A stretch of 64,000 nt of DNA from Mantamonas sphyraenae (GCA_026936335.1 JAPMXV010000013.1:183156-247155), one strand, 5' to 3'. Numbered from the stretch's first letter, positions 1-10,500 are shown. Notes: generated by a model not told the origin, from the letters alone. Made by a program: numbers and translations.

Positions 1-1
1 G

Positions 2-433
2 GCAGCGGCAAAGAAGAAGGCTGAGGATGAGGCAGCGGCCAAGAAGAAAGCTGAGGATGAGGCAGCGGCCAAGAAGAAGGCTGAGGATGAAGCAGCAGCC
101 CAGAAGAAGGCTGAGGATGAGGCAGCGGCCAAGAAGAAAGCTGAGGATGAGGCAGCAGCAAAGAAGAAAGCTGAGGATGAGGCAGCGGCCAAGAAGAAGG
201 CTGAGGATGAGGCAGCGGCCAAGAAGAAGGCGGAGGATGAGGCAGCAGCAAAGAAGAAAGCTGAGGATGAGGCAGCGGCCAAGAAGAAGGCTGAGGATGA
301 GGCAGCGGCCAAGAAGAAGGCTGAGGATGAGGCAGCAACAAAGAAGAAGGCTGAGGAGGAAGCATCAGCAGCCCAGAAGAAGGCTGAGGATGAGGCAGCG
401 GCCAAGAAGAAGGCTGAGGATGAGGCAGCAGCA
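2..433 (+). repeat. 30-bp tandem repeat coding for a 10-residue unit
   Basis: About 14 copies of a 30-bp unit (gcagcggccaagaagaaggc plus ctgaggatga, with small variants) lie in frame inside the partial gene and encode AAAKKKAEDE-like decapeptides. Two units deviate: one has a Gln (AAQKKKAEDE) and one carries an inserted codon pair near 360-375. The array continues left of the window. Confidence 0.9.
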
Positions 434-1981
434 AAGAAGAATGCCGATCAGGAAGCCCCCAAGGACAAGCCCACATCATCAACAAAGGCCACAAACAGTG
501 GAACGTCCAGCAAGAAGAAAGCGCTGAATGCATCCACTGGCAATGCCAACACCGGCCTGGAGAGCACAAAGGCCAAGCAGAAAGGCAAGAAACCGGCTGC
601 TCCGTCCACAGCCAACCACAAGGCTCAGGAGGCCATTCGCAAGGTGCATACCAAGCCCAAGACAAAAGTGCGCCCCACAAAGCCCCCCAAACCTGTCGAC
701 ACCGCCATGCAGGGTGTGCCCGCCACCGAGGACGAAACCGCGGTCATCCGCGCTGCTTTTGAGCCCCTTGCTTCCCTCAGTGCAGTGGACATCACCGAGA
801 TGGCTGCCTTCAAGGTGCCTCCCATGACAGTGCAGCTCGTGTGCTCTTCGCTCATGCCCGTCATCGGACAGCCTGACGACTGGTCCACAGCATCCAAGCA
901 CATGCAGGAAGGCGCAGATTTGATCCGGAAGCTCGCCAATGTCGACGTACGCTACCTTTCTGCTCGTCAACGTGGCAAAATCCGCAAGCACATCTCCGGG
1001 CTCGATTTCGACGCCATCGCAAGCATATCTGTTGCCGCTGCATCTCTCTTTCGCTTCGAACAGGGAATACTTGAAGCTTGCAACGTCGTGCAAGGCATCA
1101 AAGACCGCGGCGGAGCACTTCCATCCCCTGCAACGCTGCATGGCGACGACGCACATGCTGCGATCAACCCCGACCAGCCATCACAACAACCCAAGAAAGA
1201 AGCCACTCAGGGCAAGCGCAGGCGCAAGAAGCCACCCACGCCTCAGGAAGGCGCGCCGCCCAAACCTCCTGCAGACAGTAGCGATCATGACAACCTGGAC
1301 CAGCTGCTGGCAGACAGCGGCGAGGCTGCGGACACGGGAATGGCCACCGTGCGCAAGCCGACCACCAAGCGAAACCAACGTACGCAGCGCTCGCAGCACA
1401 ACCGCACCACCTCTTCCACACAGTCCACAACATCGACAAACAACGACAACAACAACAACCGCAACGCACAACCGCAGCGCCGCAAGAAGAAGGCTCGCCG
1501 ACCACGCAAGCGCAAACAGCCAGCAGAGCTTGTTCAGCATGAGCTCGCCGTCCTTGAGGACGAGTTGCAAAAGATCCAAGCACGGCTGTCCAAGCTCACC
1601 AAGATCGACCGGCGCAACCTGCTCAAGGACGAACAAGCCCGGGAACGCATGTTTCAGAATCGCGTCAACAAGGAGACCGACATCGGCCTGCCCAAGTACG
1701 ACGCCCTGACCGACCCGCACTGTACCTACACACGCAATCCCCGCGTCAAGAAGCTCATGCATGTCGAAAGCGTCGAGCTGCCCTCCATCAAACCCGTTTA
1801 CACGTTTTCCGTCGTCAAACTCGACGACGACAAGGTGGTTCACTCGGACGACGGACGTGTTCTCCTCCAACCCTACAAAACCAGTCGCAATCATCAGCAA
1901 AAGGCAATGGAGCGGCTTGCTCAACGGCAGCCGCCGCCGCCAGCTGCGGACCAGCCACAGGAGGTCAATCCTGCCAATTGA
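2..1981 (+). CDS. Lys/Ala/Glu-repeat protein of unknown function, 5' end outside window
   Basis: The reading frame is already open at base 2 and runs without a stop to TGA at 1979-1981, so the gene begins left of this window; about 659 residues are visible. Residues 1 to ~145 are a tandem array with the unit AAAKKKAEDE. A Pro/Lys/Thr-rich linker follows, then a more complex segment (about bases 700-1100), another basic Gln/Asn/Thr-rich stretch (about 1200-1520) and a charged C-terminal part with a predicted helix near LAVLEDELQKIQARLS. I recognise no family. The repeats are TolA-like in composition only and predict a long charged helix. The stop overlaps the convergent gene downstream by 17 bp. 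The array is nearly perfect in nucleotides, so copy number may vary between strains. Confidence 0.75.
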   Translation, partial: AAAKKKAEDEAAAKKKAEDEAAAKKKAEDEAAAQKKAEDEAAAKKKAEDEAAAKKKAEDEAAAKKKAEDEAAAKKKAEDEAAAKKKAEDEAAAKKKAEDEAAAKKKAEDEAATKKKAEEEASAAQKKAEDEAAAKKKAEDEAAAKKNADQEAPKDKPTSSTKATNSGTSSKKKALNASTGNANTGLESTKAKQKGKKPAAPSTANHKAQEAIRKVHTKPKTKVRPTKPPKPVDTAMQGVPATEDETAVIRAAFEPLASLSAVDITEMAAFKVPPMTVQLVCSSLMPVIGQPDDWSTASKHMQEGADLIRKLANVDVRYLSARQRGKIRKHISGLDFDAIASISVAAASLFRFEQGILEACNVVQGIKDRGGALPSPATLHGDDAHAAINPDQPSQQPKKEATQGKRRRKKPPTPQEGAPPKPPADSSDHDNLDQLLADSGEAADTGMATVRKPTTKRNQRTQRSQHNRTTSSTQSTTSTNNDNNNNRNAQPQRRKKKARRPRKRKQPAELVQHELAVLEDELQKIQARLSKLTKIDRRNLLKDEQARERMFQNRVNKETDIGLPKYDALTDPHCTYTRNPRVKKLMHVESVELPSIKPVYTFSVVKLDDDKVVHSDDGRVLLQPYKTSRNHQQKAMERLAQRQPPPPAADQPQEVNPAN

Positions 1982-3050
1982 TTGTCACAATACCACCCAT
2001 GGTTGTCGTCTCTCGCTTCACATCCATCATTTCCCCATCGATGTCTTCCACCTGCTCGGTGTGCGTTTCCAACACTGCGTACCCGCTGAGCGCCTCTTCC
2101 ATGCTCCCAGGCACCATGGACTCTGCGGCTCGCTCTTCCTCCAGAAGTACCGACGACGATAACGACGCCGACGATGCGCCTGCGCTGCCTTCACGCAGAT
2201 GCGACGACGACGCCTCCACCAAATCCTGCACCCAGTCTTTGCCCTGTCCGTCCAGCTCTTTCGCCCATTCCGGCTCGTAGTTCAGTTCAATTCCCTGTGC
2301 AAATGCCTTTACCTTTGCTTTGTGCTCCTCCGACATCTTGGTCACGTGGCCTTCGCTCTGCAGACTCGCTTCCAGCTTCTCACGCAAGCTCACCTCCGTC
2401 TCCCCGGCCTCTTCTGAGCCCTCATCATCTCCCTCGCCAGCTTCCAGAGCCACGTACCCCAGGTCTTCCGCACTCGGTTCCCCTTGCCTGTGGATTCCCT
2501 CAAACATCATCTCCATGCGCTGTGCCTGAAAGTCGAATTCCGTCTCCTCCTCGTCCGACTCGCCGCCTAGCTGCGCATATGCTCCAAAGTCTTGGTCAAA
2601 GGAGCTGAATGCCTCCTCATACTCGTATTCCACCACCTGCACCACGGTGCCCTCGTGTTCCATGTCGTGCAGCGCGCTAGCACGTCGGATGGTGTCGTTC
2701 TTGCCCAGCTCCGCCGCCTCGCCAAACTCGGGCGTCTCGTCGCCCAAGCTCTCCTGTGCAAACGCACTGTCAAAGTCTGCAAACTCTGCAAAGCCCGCCT
2801 CTGCTTGCTCGCCCTCCTGCTGTCCCTGCTGGCCCTCGGTCTCAACCTGTGTCCAGTCCACGCCTCCGACATCCGCCTGCGTTTGCCGGGCCGCCTCCAC
2901 CCGCCGCTGCAGCATGGCAGCACTCGCCTGCTGCGCACGTTCCATGCTTGCGGCAATGGCTGCGTCCGCTAAGCTTTCACTGCCACTCTCCATCACCAGC
3001 TGCGCTCGCAGGGCCTCTTCCAGCGCCTTGGCGTCAGGAACCCGCTCCAT
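1965..3050 (-). CDS. Acidic protein, possibly MEA1 (male-enhanced antigen 1) family
   Basis: A 361-residue frame read from ATG at 3050. An upstream in-frame ATG at 3110 is also possible, but it would overlap the start codon of the divergent SART1 gene. The protein is strongly acidic (Asp/Glu/Gln clusters) with helical N-terminal Ala/Gln/Glu stretches. Near the C-terminus a segment with the pattern K-x-x-A-x-G-I-x-L-x-x-x-P-x-W-A followed by a Trp recalls the C-terminal signature of the MEA1 family; this is a recollection of pattern, not a scored match. It shares a ~58-bp start-to-start region with SART1 and overlaps the 3' end of the preceding plus-strand gene by 17 bp. If not MEA1, it is an unassigned acidic nuclear-type protein. 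Confidence 0.6.
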   Translation of the reverse strand: MERVPDAKALEEALRAQLVMESGSESLADAAIAASMERAQQASAAMLQRRVEAARQTQADVGGVDWTQVETEGQQGQQEGEQAEAGFAEFADFDSAFAQESLGDETPEFGEAAELGKNDTIRRASALHDMEHEGTVVQVVEYEYEEAFSSFDQDFGAYAQLGGESDEEETEFDFQAQRMEMMFEGIHRQGEPSAEDLGYVALEAGEGDDEGSEEAGETEVSLREKLEASLQSEGHVTKMSEEHKAKVKAFAQGIELNYEPEWAKELDGQGKDWVQDLVEASSSHLREGSAGASSASLSSSVLLEEERAAESMVPGSMEEALSGYAVLETHTEQVEDIDGEMMDVKRETTTMGGIVTINWQD

Positions 3051-3108
3051 CGCTCTCTCGCAGGTCTCTCTTGGCCCCGACCGCGCCAATCCAACCTTGG
3101 TCGTAGGC

Positions 3109-5700
3109 ATGACAGGTGCGTTGGGGACTCCATTCGCAGGGAGACACAGCACAGGGACACTTGGACAAGGTGCACGTGGCACACCGGACACCGCTGACAC
3201 GGCCGCGCGCCTCCACGCAGATCTCCAGGGTCTGAAAACGACCACCAATGCCAGGGGCGAAGAGGAGATGAGTGTGGAGAGCTGGCAAGAGCTTCGTGCG
3301 AGGCTGGGTCTGAAGCCCCTGCGTACAGGGTCATCCAAGGCAAAGGGCAAGCAGAGCAAGAAGGCTGACGAGCCGGCTGAAGCGGAAAGCGAGCTCGATC
3401 AGGGCTCGCTGGCGTCCATCAAGGACAGGCTGGTGCAAGCACGCAAACGACGCATCCGAGCACAAGCCGAACAGAACGAAGGCGACTCGTTTTCGCTGGA
3501 GAGTGGCCTCGGGAGCACGCAGAAGGAGGCGTCGGCCGCGGAGTGGGCAGCGCAAATGCGCGCCCGCCGCGAGCGCAACAAACAGGAAACCGCAGCCAAG
3601 CTGGCAGCCGCTGACGAAGAGGACATGGACGAGGAGAACAACGCCGCGGTGGATGCATACACCACAGCACACCTGAAGGGGCTCAAGGTGGCGCACAACA
3701 CAGATGCGTTCCAGCAAGGCCAGGAGATCATCCTGACGTTGAAGGACTCGGCGGTGTTGGATGAACACGGCAACTTGAACGAAGAGGCAGACGCGTTGGA
3801 GAATGTGAATCTGCGGGACGTGGAGATTGCAGAGCGGAACAAGAAGCGCAAAAGCGCGTCCAAGGTGTACAATCCGTTTGAAGAGGACGAGTATGACGAA
3901 GAGGGAAACAAGGTGCTGCTGAGTCAGTACGACGACAAGGAGGCGCGGGAGGAAGCTGCACGCGGGTTTGTGCTGGACGGCGTCGATGCAGAGGCAGAAG
4001 CGGCAAAGCAAGCGCAGCTGGCTCGTGTGCGTGCACGTCTGCAGGCCATGGCCGGTGGGGCAAAAGCACTCAAGGCAGCGGCGGCTGAGGAGGACGACAC
4101 ACACGTGGGCGAACTGATGGATGAGGAAACACGAGAGGCCATGTCGACGATCAAGACGGGAGGAGGCAAGGACGGCAAGGAGAAGAAGAAGAAGAAGAAA
4201 AAGAAAAAGTTGCGAAAGAAGGACAAGGAGCAATCCAAGAGATTGGATGAGGCGGTGGTTGCCATGCAGGCCGAGCAAAGCAGGCGGTTGAACAGCGCAC
4301 AGATCCTCCGAGACGTTGTACTTGACGACGAGGACGCAGAGGAGGAGGCCATGGCCGATGCTCTGGCACGCACCAAGCCCAAACGTGCAAAGAAGAAGCG
4401 TGTGGAGCAGCAGCCGACACGCAGGCGCACACGCAGCATGGATCGCGAGGAACACGAGGTGGAAGAGGCCGAGGTTGCCGACCCGGCCATGGTGGACGAT
4501 GACGACAATGCACGATGGATGGCAGAGAGGCTGAAACAACGCGAGGAGCATTCAGCAAGCGCAGGCATGGACACAGAGGGCACGTCGGGTGGCACGACGG
4601 ACGACGGTGACGCACTTGTGTTTTCCTCCACAACCGACTTTTTGCAGGGGTTGCGTTCTATCCAGCGCGGCAAACAGGAACAAGAGAGTACTACGGCACG
4701 CAAGAACGCCGAGGCTGCGGCACAGGCTGTGCTGGACGAGGTGAAGCAGGAGGAAGAGGAAGAGGAGGACGACGACAAAAGGCAAAGTGGCACGCGCACG
4801 AGCAAACGCGAACCACACCTCGACGTTGAAGCAACCACAGCAGGCACCGATGCGCACAGTGATGACGATGCCATGGACACAGACGAGCCGAAAAAGACGC
4901 GTATGCCTCCGCCGCCTGGAGCTGGAGCGACAACTCGGGGTGCACAGGCAAACCCAGCGGGCGAAAACGACGAAGAGGAGGAGGAAGAGGAGGAGGAAGA
5001 GGTGGGATCGGGCCTTGCAGGTGTGTTGTCCATGTTGAAACGAACAGGCGAGCTGGCCAAGAACAGACAAAGCAGCACAGCGCGGCGTCCGTTGATTGGT
5101 GGCCAGAAGACAGTGATGGACTTGTCGTTGGGCCAGCGCGACGACGTGCTACGCGGAAAGGACACCAGTAGCCAGCCTGTGATGACGGAAGACGGTGTGG
5201 CGCTGAAGGAAGTGGTGTTGGAGTACCTGGACGAGCACGGAGTGCAGCAGACACCGCGAGAAGCGTGGAAGTCGCTTTCGCACAGTTTCCATGGCAACAA
5301 ACCCAAGCGCAAGAAGCAGGAGTTGCGCGAGAAGAAGCGACAGGAGGAGATGCGCGTGCTGAACATGGATACCAAGGACACGCCGCTGAACACGGTGAAG
5401 CGGATGCAGCAGCAGATGAAGAAGAGCAAGACGCCTTACCTGACGCTGAGTGGAAACACGGTGGTAGACCTGCAGAAAGAGGCGGAGAAGCAGATGGCGC
5501 GTGCAGAGAAGCGAGCAGCCAAGAAGAAGCGGAAGGAGGCGCGCAAAGCAGCCGAAGCGGCTGCAGGACCGCAATTGGAAATCATCAACACGGTGTCCAC
5601 CACGAGCACAAGCAGCAAGAGGAAACGGGACGAGGTGGAGGGAGAGGAAGGAGGCCAAGCAGGCGGGCAGGGTGGAGGGAAGCGAAGCCGCGTTGGATGA
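3109..5700 (+). CDS. SART1: SART1 / Snu66, U4/U6.U5 tri-snRNP component
   Basis: Homologue of the tri-snRNP protein SART1 (Snu66), needed for recruitment of the tri-snRNP to the pre-spliceosome. Family marks seen: N-terminal ELRARLGLKPL; SLASIKDRL followed by basic helices; HNTDAFQQGQEIILTLKDSAVLD, matching the family's 'GE.MILTLKD..VL' block in its second half; and the C-terminal block REAWKSLSHSFHG ... DTPLNTVKRMQQ ... KSKTPYLTLSG. Proposed exons are 3109-3115 and 3221-5700: a 7-nt first exon (ATGACAG), then gtgcgt, a CTGAC branch-like site and cag at 3220, giving an MTDLQGLK start and 828 residues. A single-exon start at 3109 or 3268 cannot be excluded. It contains poly-Lys (about 4182-4210) and poly-acidic runs. 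Its stop lies 8 bp from the convergent VIPAS39 stop. Confidence 0.9.
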   Translation: MTGALGTPFAGRHSTGTLGQGARGTPDTADTAARLHADLQGLKTTTNARGEEEMSVESWQELRARLGLKPLRTGSSKAKGKQSKKADEPAEAESELDQGSLASIKDRLVQARKRRIRAQAEQNEGDSFSLESGLGSTQKEASAAEWAAQMRARRERNKQETAAKLAAADEEDMDEENNAAVDAYTTAHLKGLKVAHNTDAFQQGQEIILTLKDSAVLDEHGNLNEEADALENVNLRDVEIAERNKKRKSASKVYNPFEEDEYDEEGNKVLLSQYDDKEAREEAARGFVLDGVDAEAEAAKQAQLARVRARLQAMAGGAKALKAAAAEEDDTHVGELMDEETREAMSTIKTGGGKDGKEKKKKKKKKKLRKKDKEQSKRLDEAVVAMQAEQSRRLNSAQILRDVVLDDEDAEEEAMADALARTKPKRAKKKRVEQQPTRRRTRSMDREEHEVEEAEVADPAMVDDDDNARWMAERLKQREEHSASAGMDTEGTSGGTTDDGDALVFSSTTDFLQGLRSIQRGKQEQESTTARKNAEAAAQAVLDEVKQEEEEEEDDDKRQSGTRTSKREPHLDVEATTAGTDAHSDDDAMDTDEPKKTRMPPPPGAGATTRGAQANPAGENDEEEEEEEEEEVGSGLAGVLSMLKRTGELAKNRQSSTARRPLIGGQKTVMDLSLGQRDDVLRGKDTSSQPVMTEDGVALKEVVLEYLDEHGVQQTPREAWKSLSHSFHGNKPKRKKQELREKKRQEEMRVLNMDTKDTPLNTVKRMQQQMKKSKTPYLTLSGNTVVDLQKEAEKQMARAEKRAAKKKRKEARKAAEAAAGPQLEIINTVSTTSTSSKRKRDEVEGEEGGQAGGQGGGKRSRVG

Positions 5701-5707
5701 AAGCTTG

Positions 5708-7474
5708 TCACTTGTTCTTCCATCGCCCCTTGCTCGTGGCACTGTCGATCTCGTTGACCCACTGCTGGGCTCCAGAGGCACCCAACTGCTCGACGAGATA
5801 GTTGCGGAACTGCTGGATGCGTTGGTAGTCCTTGATCTTGGTCAGGGACTGGATGGCAACGCCCCAGAGGGCATGGTCACGTGCGCAGTAGAAGCGCTCC
5901 TGGTCGTCCTCAATCTTGTCGGCAAACCATTCGAGGACAGAGTCTGGGGCGTGGAACCCGGCGCAGATTTCCACAAAGGGCACAAAGCCGATTTCAGAGG
6001 TGTAAGAGATGCGTCCGAGGAATCCCTTGGAAGTGACGTGCTTTTGCAATTGGTCCCAGTCCTTGAGATGTGCGCGCGCAGTGAGAGTGATCCACAGGTA
6101 GCGCCGGTCGGTTACGTCAAAGTCCTTCTTGATTCCCACGGGTGAGCTGAGCTTCTCTTTGCTCGCAAACGGGTGGTAAAACAGGCAGTAGTAAAGGGTG
6201 TCATGGAGGGGTTTGCCCAGGATCTGGGAGCGCGGAAACTCGAGGTAGATCTGCTCGGTGCCCGAGGCAGCAGCCTGGGCGTCGTAGTCCTCGATAGGCA
6301 CCTGGCGCTTGAGGAGAGAAATGTAGTCATTCACTTGTTGAGCATACCATGGCTCCTTGTAGGCGGCAAAGAGTTCCTGGCACGCCTCAAGAGCCTGTAT
6401 GCGTTCGCTGGGATCCTTCATGAGCAGGGCCTGGCGGTACTTGGTGATCCCGTGGTCAACGTGCTCTTCCATGGCGTCGTAGACGTTGCCCAGAGTTTTG
6501 GTGTCGCCCGTGTCGGCAAGATACTTTGCGTACAGAGAGAGGGCTTGCGGGTGGACGCGAATGGTCTGGAAGAAGAGGCGCGGTTGCATGGAAGTCTGCA
6601 GGTGGAGGACAACAGTGAGGACGGCATTGTCGTCGCCACTCTCCACACACAGACGCAGCAGCTCCTCCTTGTCGTGGCGTGAGTTGCAACCGGCGACATA
6701 GTACGGGGCGCCGCCTGTAAGCAGACGCTCCAGATTGCCCTGCACCGACGTGGAGCTCTCCAGCTGCTTCTCTGCACGGCGCAAGGCACGGCGAAGCGAC
6801 TCATTTTCACTTTGCAGCTGGTCGACCTTGACCAAGGCGTCCTTGAGCTGTATGCGAAGCACTTCGTCGCCAGCGTGGCTTCCCGCAGCGCCTGCACCTC
6901 CACCGCCTCCCCCGCCAAAGCTGGACTCCATGTCTGCAAAGCGACGCTCAAACTCATCAAAGCTGTCCCTGTGCTCTGGTTCGTGCGACTCGTGTGCGGC
7001 GGCATAGGCCGACACTTTTTCTGTGAGGGGCTGTTGTTGTTGCAGCTGGCGTGTCTGAACGCTCTCGGGTCGCCTGCGCTGGCGCACGGGCATGGCACGG
7101 ACGCCCGAGGAGGCGGAGGAGTCGGATGGCTGTACAGATGACTGGGAATCGTCGGTGTTCTTGCGCACAGGCGGGGAGCCGCGCACGGGAGGCGGGTTGC
7201 GGGGAGGGACCTTGGGAGGCGGTTTGTTGGGCAGTGGGATGCTGTGGGAGCTGGCCGAGTCAGTTCGGCTGCGAGATTGTTGCGGTTGGTTGGCGTAGGA
7301 TGTGCCAAGGGATCCCTTTGCGGACGTGGTGGCCATGGTGGAGGCCAGGCCGGCCTCGTCTGCGGAGCCGATGCGGAGCAACGAAGGCTGCTGCGACGGG
7401 GCAGAGCTGAGGCGAGTGCGATGCACAGGGACGTAGGAACGCCTGTCACGCGCCCAGCTGAATTCCACGCTCAT
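5708..7474 (-). CDS. VIPAS39: VIPAS39 / SPE-39 (Vps16B-type) endosomal trafficking protein
   Basis: 588 residues from ATG at 7474 (MSVEFSW). The N-terminal ~220 residues are Ser/Pro/Arg-rich with a proline-rich tract; a short coiled coil follows. The C-terminal ~330 residues match the SPE-39/VIPAR family from end to end: an alpha-helical Vps16-C-like region, the YYCLFYHPF ... SSPVGIKKDF block, and the diagnostic C-terminal ...GRWKN(K). In animals SPE-39 partners Vps33B in a HOPS/CORVET-like tethering complex for late endosome and lysosome-related organelle trafficking. It is transcribed divergently from the BAR-like/RGS gene, with starts 66 bp apart. The N-terminus is longer and more Pro-rich than in animals. 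Confidence 0.9.
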   Translation of the reverse strand: MSVEFSWARDRRSYVPVHRTRLSSAPSQQPSLLRIGSADEAGLASTMATTSAKGSLGTSYANQPQQSRSRTDSASSHSIPLPNKPPPKVPPRNPPPVRGSPPVRKNTDDSQSSVQPSDSSASSGVRAMPVRQRRRPESVQTRQLQQQQPLTEKVSAYAAAHESHEPEHRDSFDEFERRFADMESSFGGGGGGGAGAAGSHAGDEVLRIQLKDALVKVDQLQSENESLRRALRRAEKQLESSTSVQGNLERLLTGGAPYYVAGCNSRHDKEELLRLCVESGDDNAVLTVVLHLQTSMQPRLFFQTIRVHPQALSLYAKYLADTGDTKTLGNVYDAMEEHVDHGITKYRQALLMKDPSERIQALEACQELFAAYKEPWYAQQVNDYISLLKRQVPIEDYDAQAAASGTEQIYLEFPRSQILGKPLHDTLYYCLFYHPFASKEKLSSPVGIKKDFDVTDRRYLWITLTARAHLKDWDQLQKHVTSKGFLGRISYTSEIGFVPFVEICAGFHAPDSVLEWFADKIEDDQERFYCARDHALWGVAIQSLTKIKDYQRIQQFRNYLVEQLGASGAQQWVNEIDSATSKGRWKNK

Positions 7475-7540
7475 GGGATGGATGTGGTGGGCTTGGCGCA
7501 GGCGGGAGCAAAACCACAGCACCGCACACAACCCGCTGCC

Positions 7541-10500
7541 ATGTTCCGCGCCCAGGCTTTCACGGAACAGGTGGTGAGCAAAGTGAAGGAGCTGGACGGG
7601 GAGGTGGTTGAGCTAGAGAAGCAGCTGAATCGGTATGCAAAGGCGTGCGAAGATATGGTGGCGAGTGCTCGTGCGGTAAGCCAGCTGTTGGTTAGGGTGC
7701 AGCTGATCTGCAACAACAAAGCGCCCCAATACGAGGCCATGCTGGCGTGCAAGGAACGCACTGCGTTGGATGGGGTCGACAACACGCTGTCCATGCGCCA
7801 CGACGAGTTGCAGCAGCTGATCAAGAGCTGGCGGGTGCTGTTGGGCACGTCCAAGGTAAGGAGGAGGGGACAAGGCTGGGAATCTGTGTGCGCTGCTTGC
7901 CTTGCTGCCGCGGCTGCTGACACGGGATCGGGTGCGTGTGTGCTGGCACAGTTGGATATGGCCATTCTCAGCAAGAGCTTGGAAAGCTATGACAAGCACG
8001 AGCGCAACCTGGTCACGTACCTGCAGCGGCCAAAAGGGAAGGCCCAGCAGGAGGCCATGGAAGGCGTTGCCAAGGTAAGATTGGAGGTGTGAGACGAGAC
8101 ACGAGACGTATGGCCAGTGGACGTGTCTGTGAGGCGTACGGTGTTTGCGACCGGGGCTGCGCGTGGGAGAGTGGCGGCGGTGCACAAAGAGGGCCACAGA
8201 ACATCTGACGCTGGAAGAATGGGGCACACAGAGTGCGCGGAGCATGCAGGAACTGCATGGACGACACGAAGAGGCACTGTTGCTCGCTTCCCAGCTGATG
8301 GAGAGCAGCGATCGCATCAACGAGGATGTGTTTGGTCAGGTTCGTGTTTGTTGTGTTGCTTTCGTGCTTGGGAACCGTGCGGGGTGCCTGCCAGCGAGCG
8401 TCGCCTCTTGCGGGTGGACGGCGACCCACACTCAACACTGACACACATCAATCACAGTTTGTAAGTATGGAGACGCTGGTCAGCAAAACGCTGGCTACGG
8501 CGGTTGAAGAGCGGCTCGCAGCGACAATGCCGCCCACAAGTCCGTCTGGCTCGGGCAAATCCGGCACAGCCACACCGTCATCGACACCAGAGCATGTGGA
8601 CAAACGCCGGGCATCGTCCGATGCCAGTTCAGACGCCCCCGAGGAAGACGAGGACGAAGAAGACGACGAAGACGACACCGATCTTGTCGCACAGCCGCTA
8701 GGGTCTCAAGAAGACGACACAGATCACATGGAATGGTGGATGGAACGTACAAACAGCGTGCCTGACCTATCAGATGGCACGTCTGGCGATGGTGAGGGCG
8801 AGAAGAGGCAACTAAGCGCTGAAGACGAGAAGCTGTTGGCGCTGGTCAGCGAGGAGCCGCAGAAGCTCAGGCGGACTTCGGTGAGTGCCAAGCAGGCGCG
8901 TACAAAGGGTATGCAGGACGGGGCGGGCAGTGGAAGAGAGGGGGGAGGGGAAGACGAGGAAACAGAGAACGATGAGGACGATGGAAAAGACGGCGGTGAG
9001 GAGGCAAACAAGCGCATGTCGACCATGCAAATGACACCGACGCTGATCAAGGCTATCAACCGGTCAGCGTCGATGCGCTCGGCGTCGTCGTCGTCGTCGT
9101 CCCTGTCGAGCGAGTCCAGTGTTGGAGCGCGCGTGGAGGCCATGTCACGTACGAAGAAGCGCAACAGCATGCAATTGGCGGCCGCGGTCAATCTGCACAA
9201 CATCAAAGCGAAAACCAATGATGGCACGCTCCCGACACTGGAGAATCTCGTGGACAATCCCGTGTCGCTGTGCTACTTTGTCAAGTTCCTGCAGGACCGC
9301 ACAGTCGTAGAGGCGTACCGCAACACACTGAACAGCAGCATGAAGCGGTCGACCACACACATGGGCAAAGTGGCGGTGTCGGGCACGAATCCAGACGCAG
9401 CGGCAACCGAGTTTTACATTGATGTGCTGTACTTCCGCAAGATGTACAACAAGCTGAATGGGGACAGCGTGGTGCAAGAGGCCAACCGCATCTTTGAGCG
9501 GTATCTGTCGATGGAGACCAAGGCCAAGGTGGCAGGGGTGAGAGACAGCGAACGCCACCGCGTGTTCACCATGGTCATCAACGGCGAGACGAGCGTGGAC
9601 ATGTTTGATGCGGCGGCGGACACGGTGGAGGTGCACATGGCACGCACAGCCATTCCAGACTTTGTACAGAGTGCAGCATTTTCCAATTACCTGCAAATGG
9701 AGAAGCGCATCCAGCAGGATCGAATCGAGGCCGTGGAGAGTGACCTGCGCAAAACCGACGACGCGCGACGAGCCGGATCCACGTCATCGCAAGGCAGCAG
9801 CATCGCAACCACAATGGGTGGATTACTGAGTCCACGAGGAAACAGCAGCAGCAGCAGCAACAGCAGTATGAGCAGTATGGGAGCAGGGGGGGCAGCGACC
9901 GCAGGGTCGATCACAGGGTCAAAGAGCATGCGACATTCACACAGTGCCGACGAAGCAGAGGGATCGTTGAATGTGATAGGATCCACTCCGTCGTCTGGAT
10001 TCTCTCTGCAAGCCCTGAAGCGGTTCACGGGGGCACCGTTTGGCAAGAGCGCGTCGTCGGCCAATCTGTTTGCGTCGACAAACGGGTCTGGCAGTCCGTC
10101 CAACAGCGGGAGAGCACGTGGAAGTGCACGTCGTGGCATGTCGTTGTCACAGCGGTCGGCAGAAAGCCAGCAGATGATGGGAACAGCGGCAGAGATGCTG
10201 AGCAGGTTTGGAACAGCAGGGAGCACGTCGATGATCATGCAGACGCTGGAGCCGTCGGAGCTGGTGTCGTGGAACTTTTCCACGCTGCACCACATGTTTA
10301 CCCCTGATTTCGAGGGCATTCACGTCATGGAGACAAAGGAGATGCGAAGACGCAGCAGGATCGTGTCGTCTCAGAGCGAGAGCACGAGTGCGGAGAGCAG
10401 TGTGGACGAAGAAGAAGCAGCAGCTGCAGCAGGGGTCATGAGTGAAGGTACGTCGTCGTCGGAAGATGAAGGGGACGACGCTCGGGCTATCTGGAGGCCA

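Noticed and set aside
2647-3108. N-terminal extension of the SART1 frame to ~2647
   Set aside because: It overlaps the opposite-strand acidic gene, is Ser/Cys/Ala-rich unlike SART1, and a splice acceptor plus ATG explain the real start.
3331-4551. 406-residue minus-strand frame antisense to SART1
   Set aside because: Leu/Ser/Cys-rich shadow of the Lys/Glu-rich SART1 coding strand, without family features; the sense frame has a clear homologue.
3924-5429. 501-residue Ser/Phe-rich minus-strand frame
   Set aside because: Poly-Ser is the antisense of poly-Asp/Glu GAG/GAC codons in SART1; high GC removes stops by chance.
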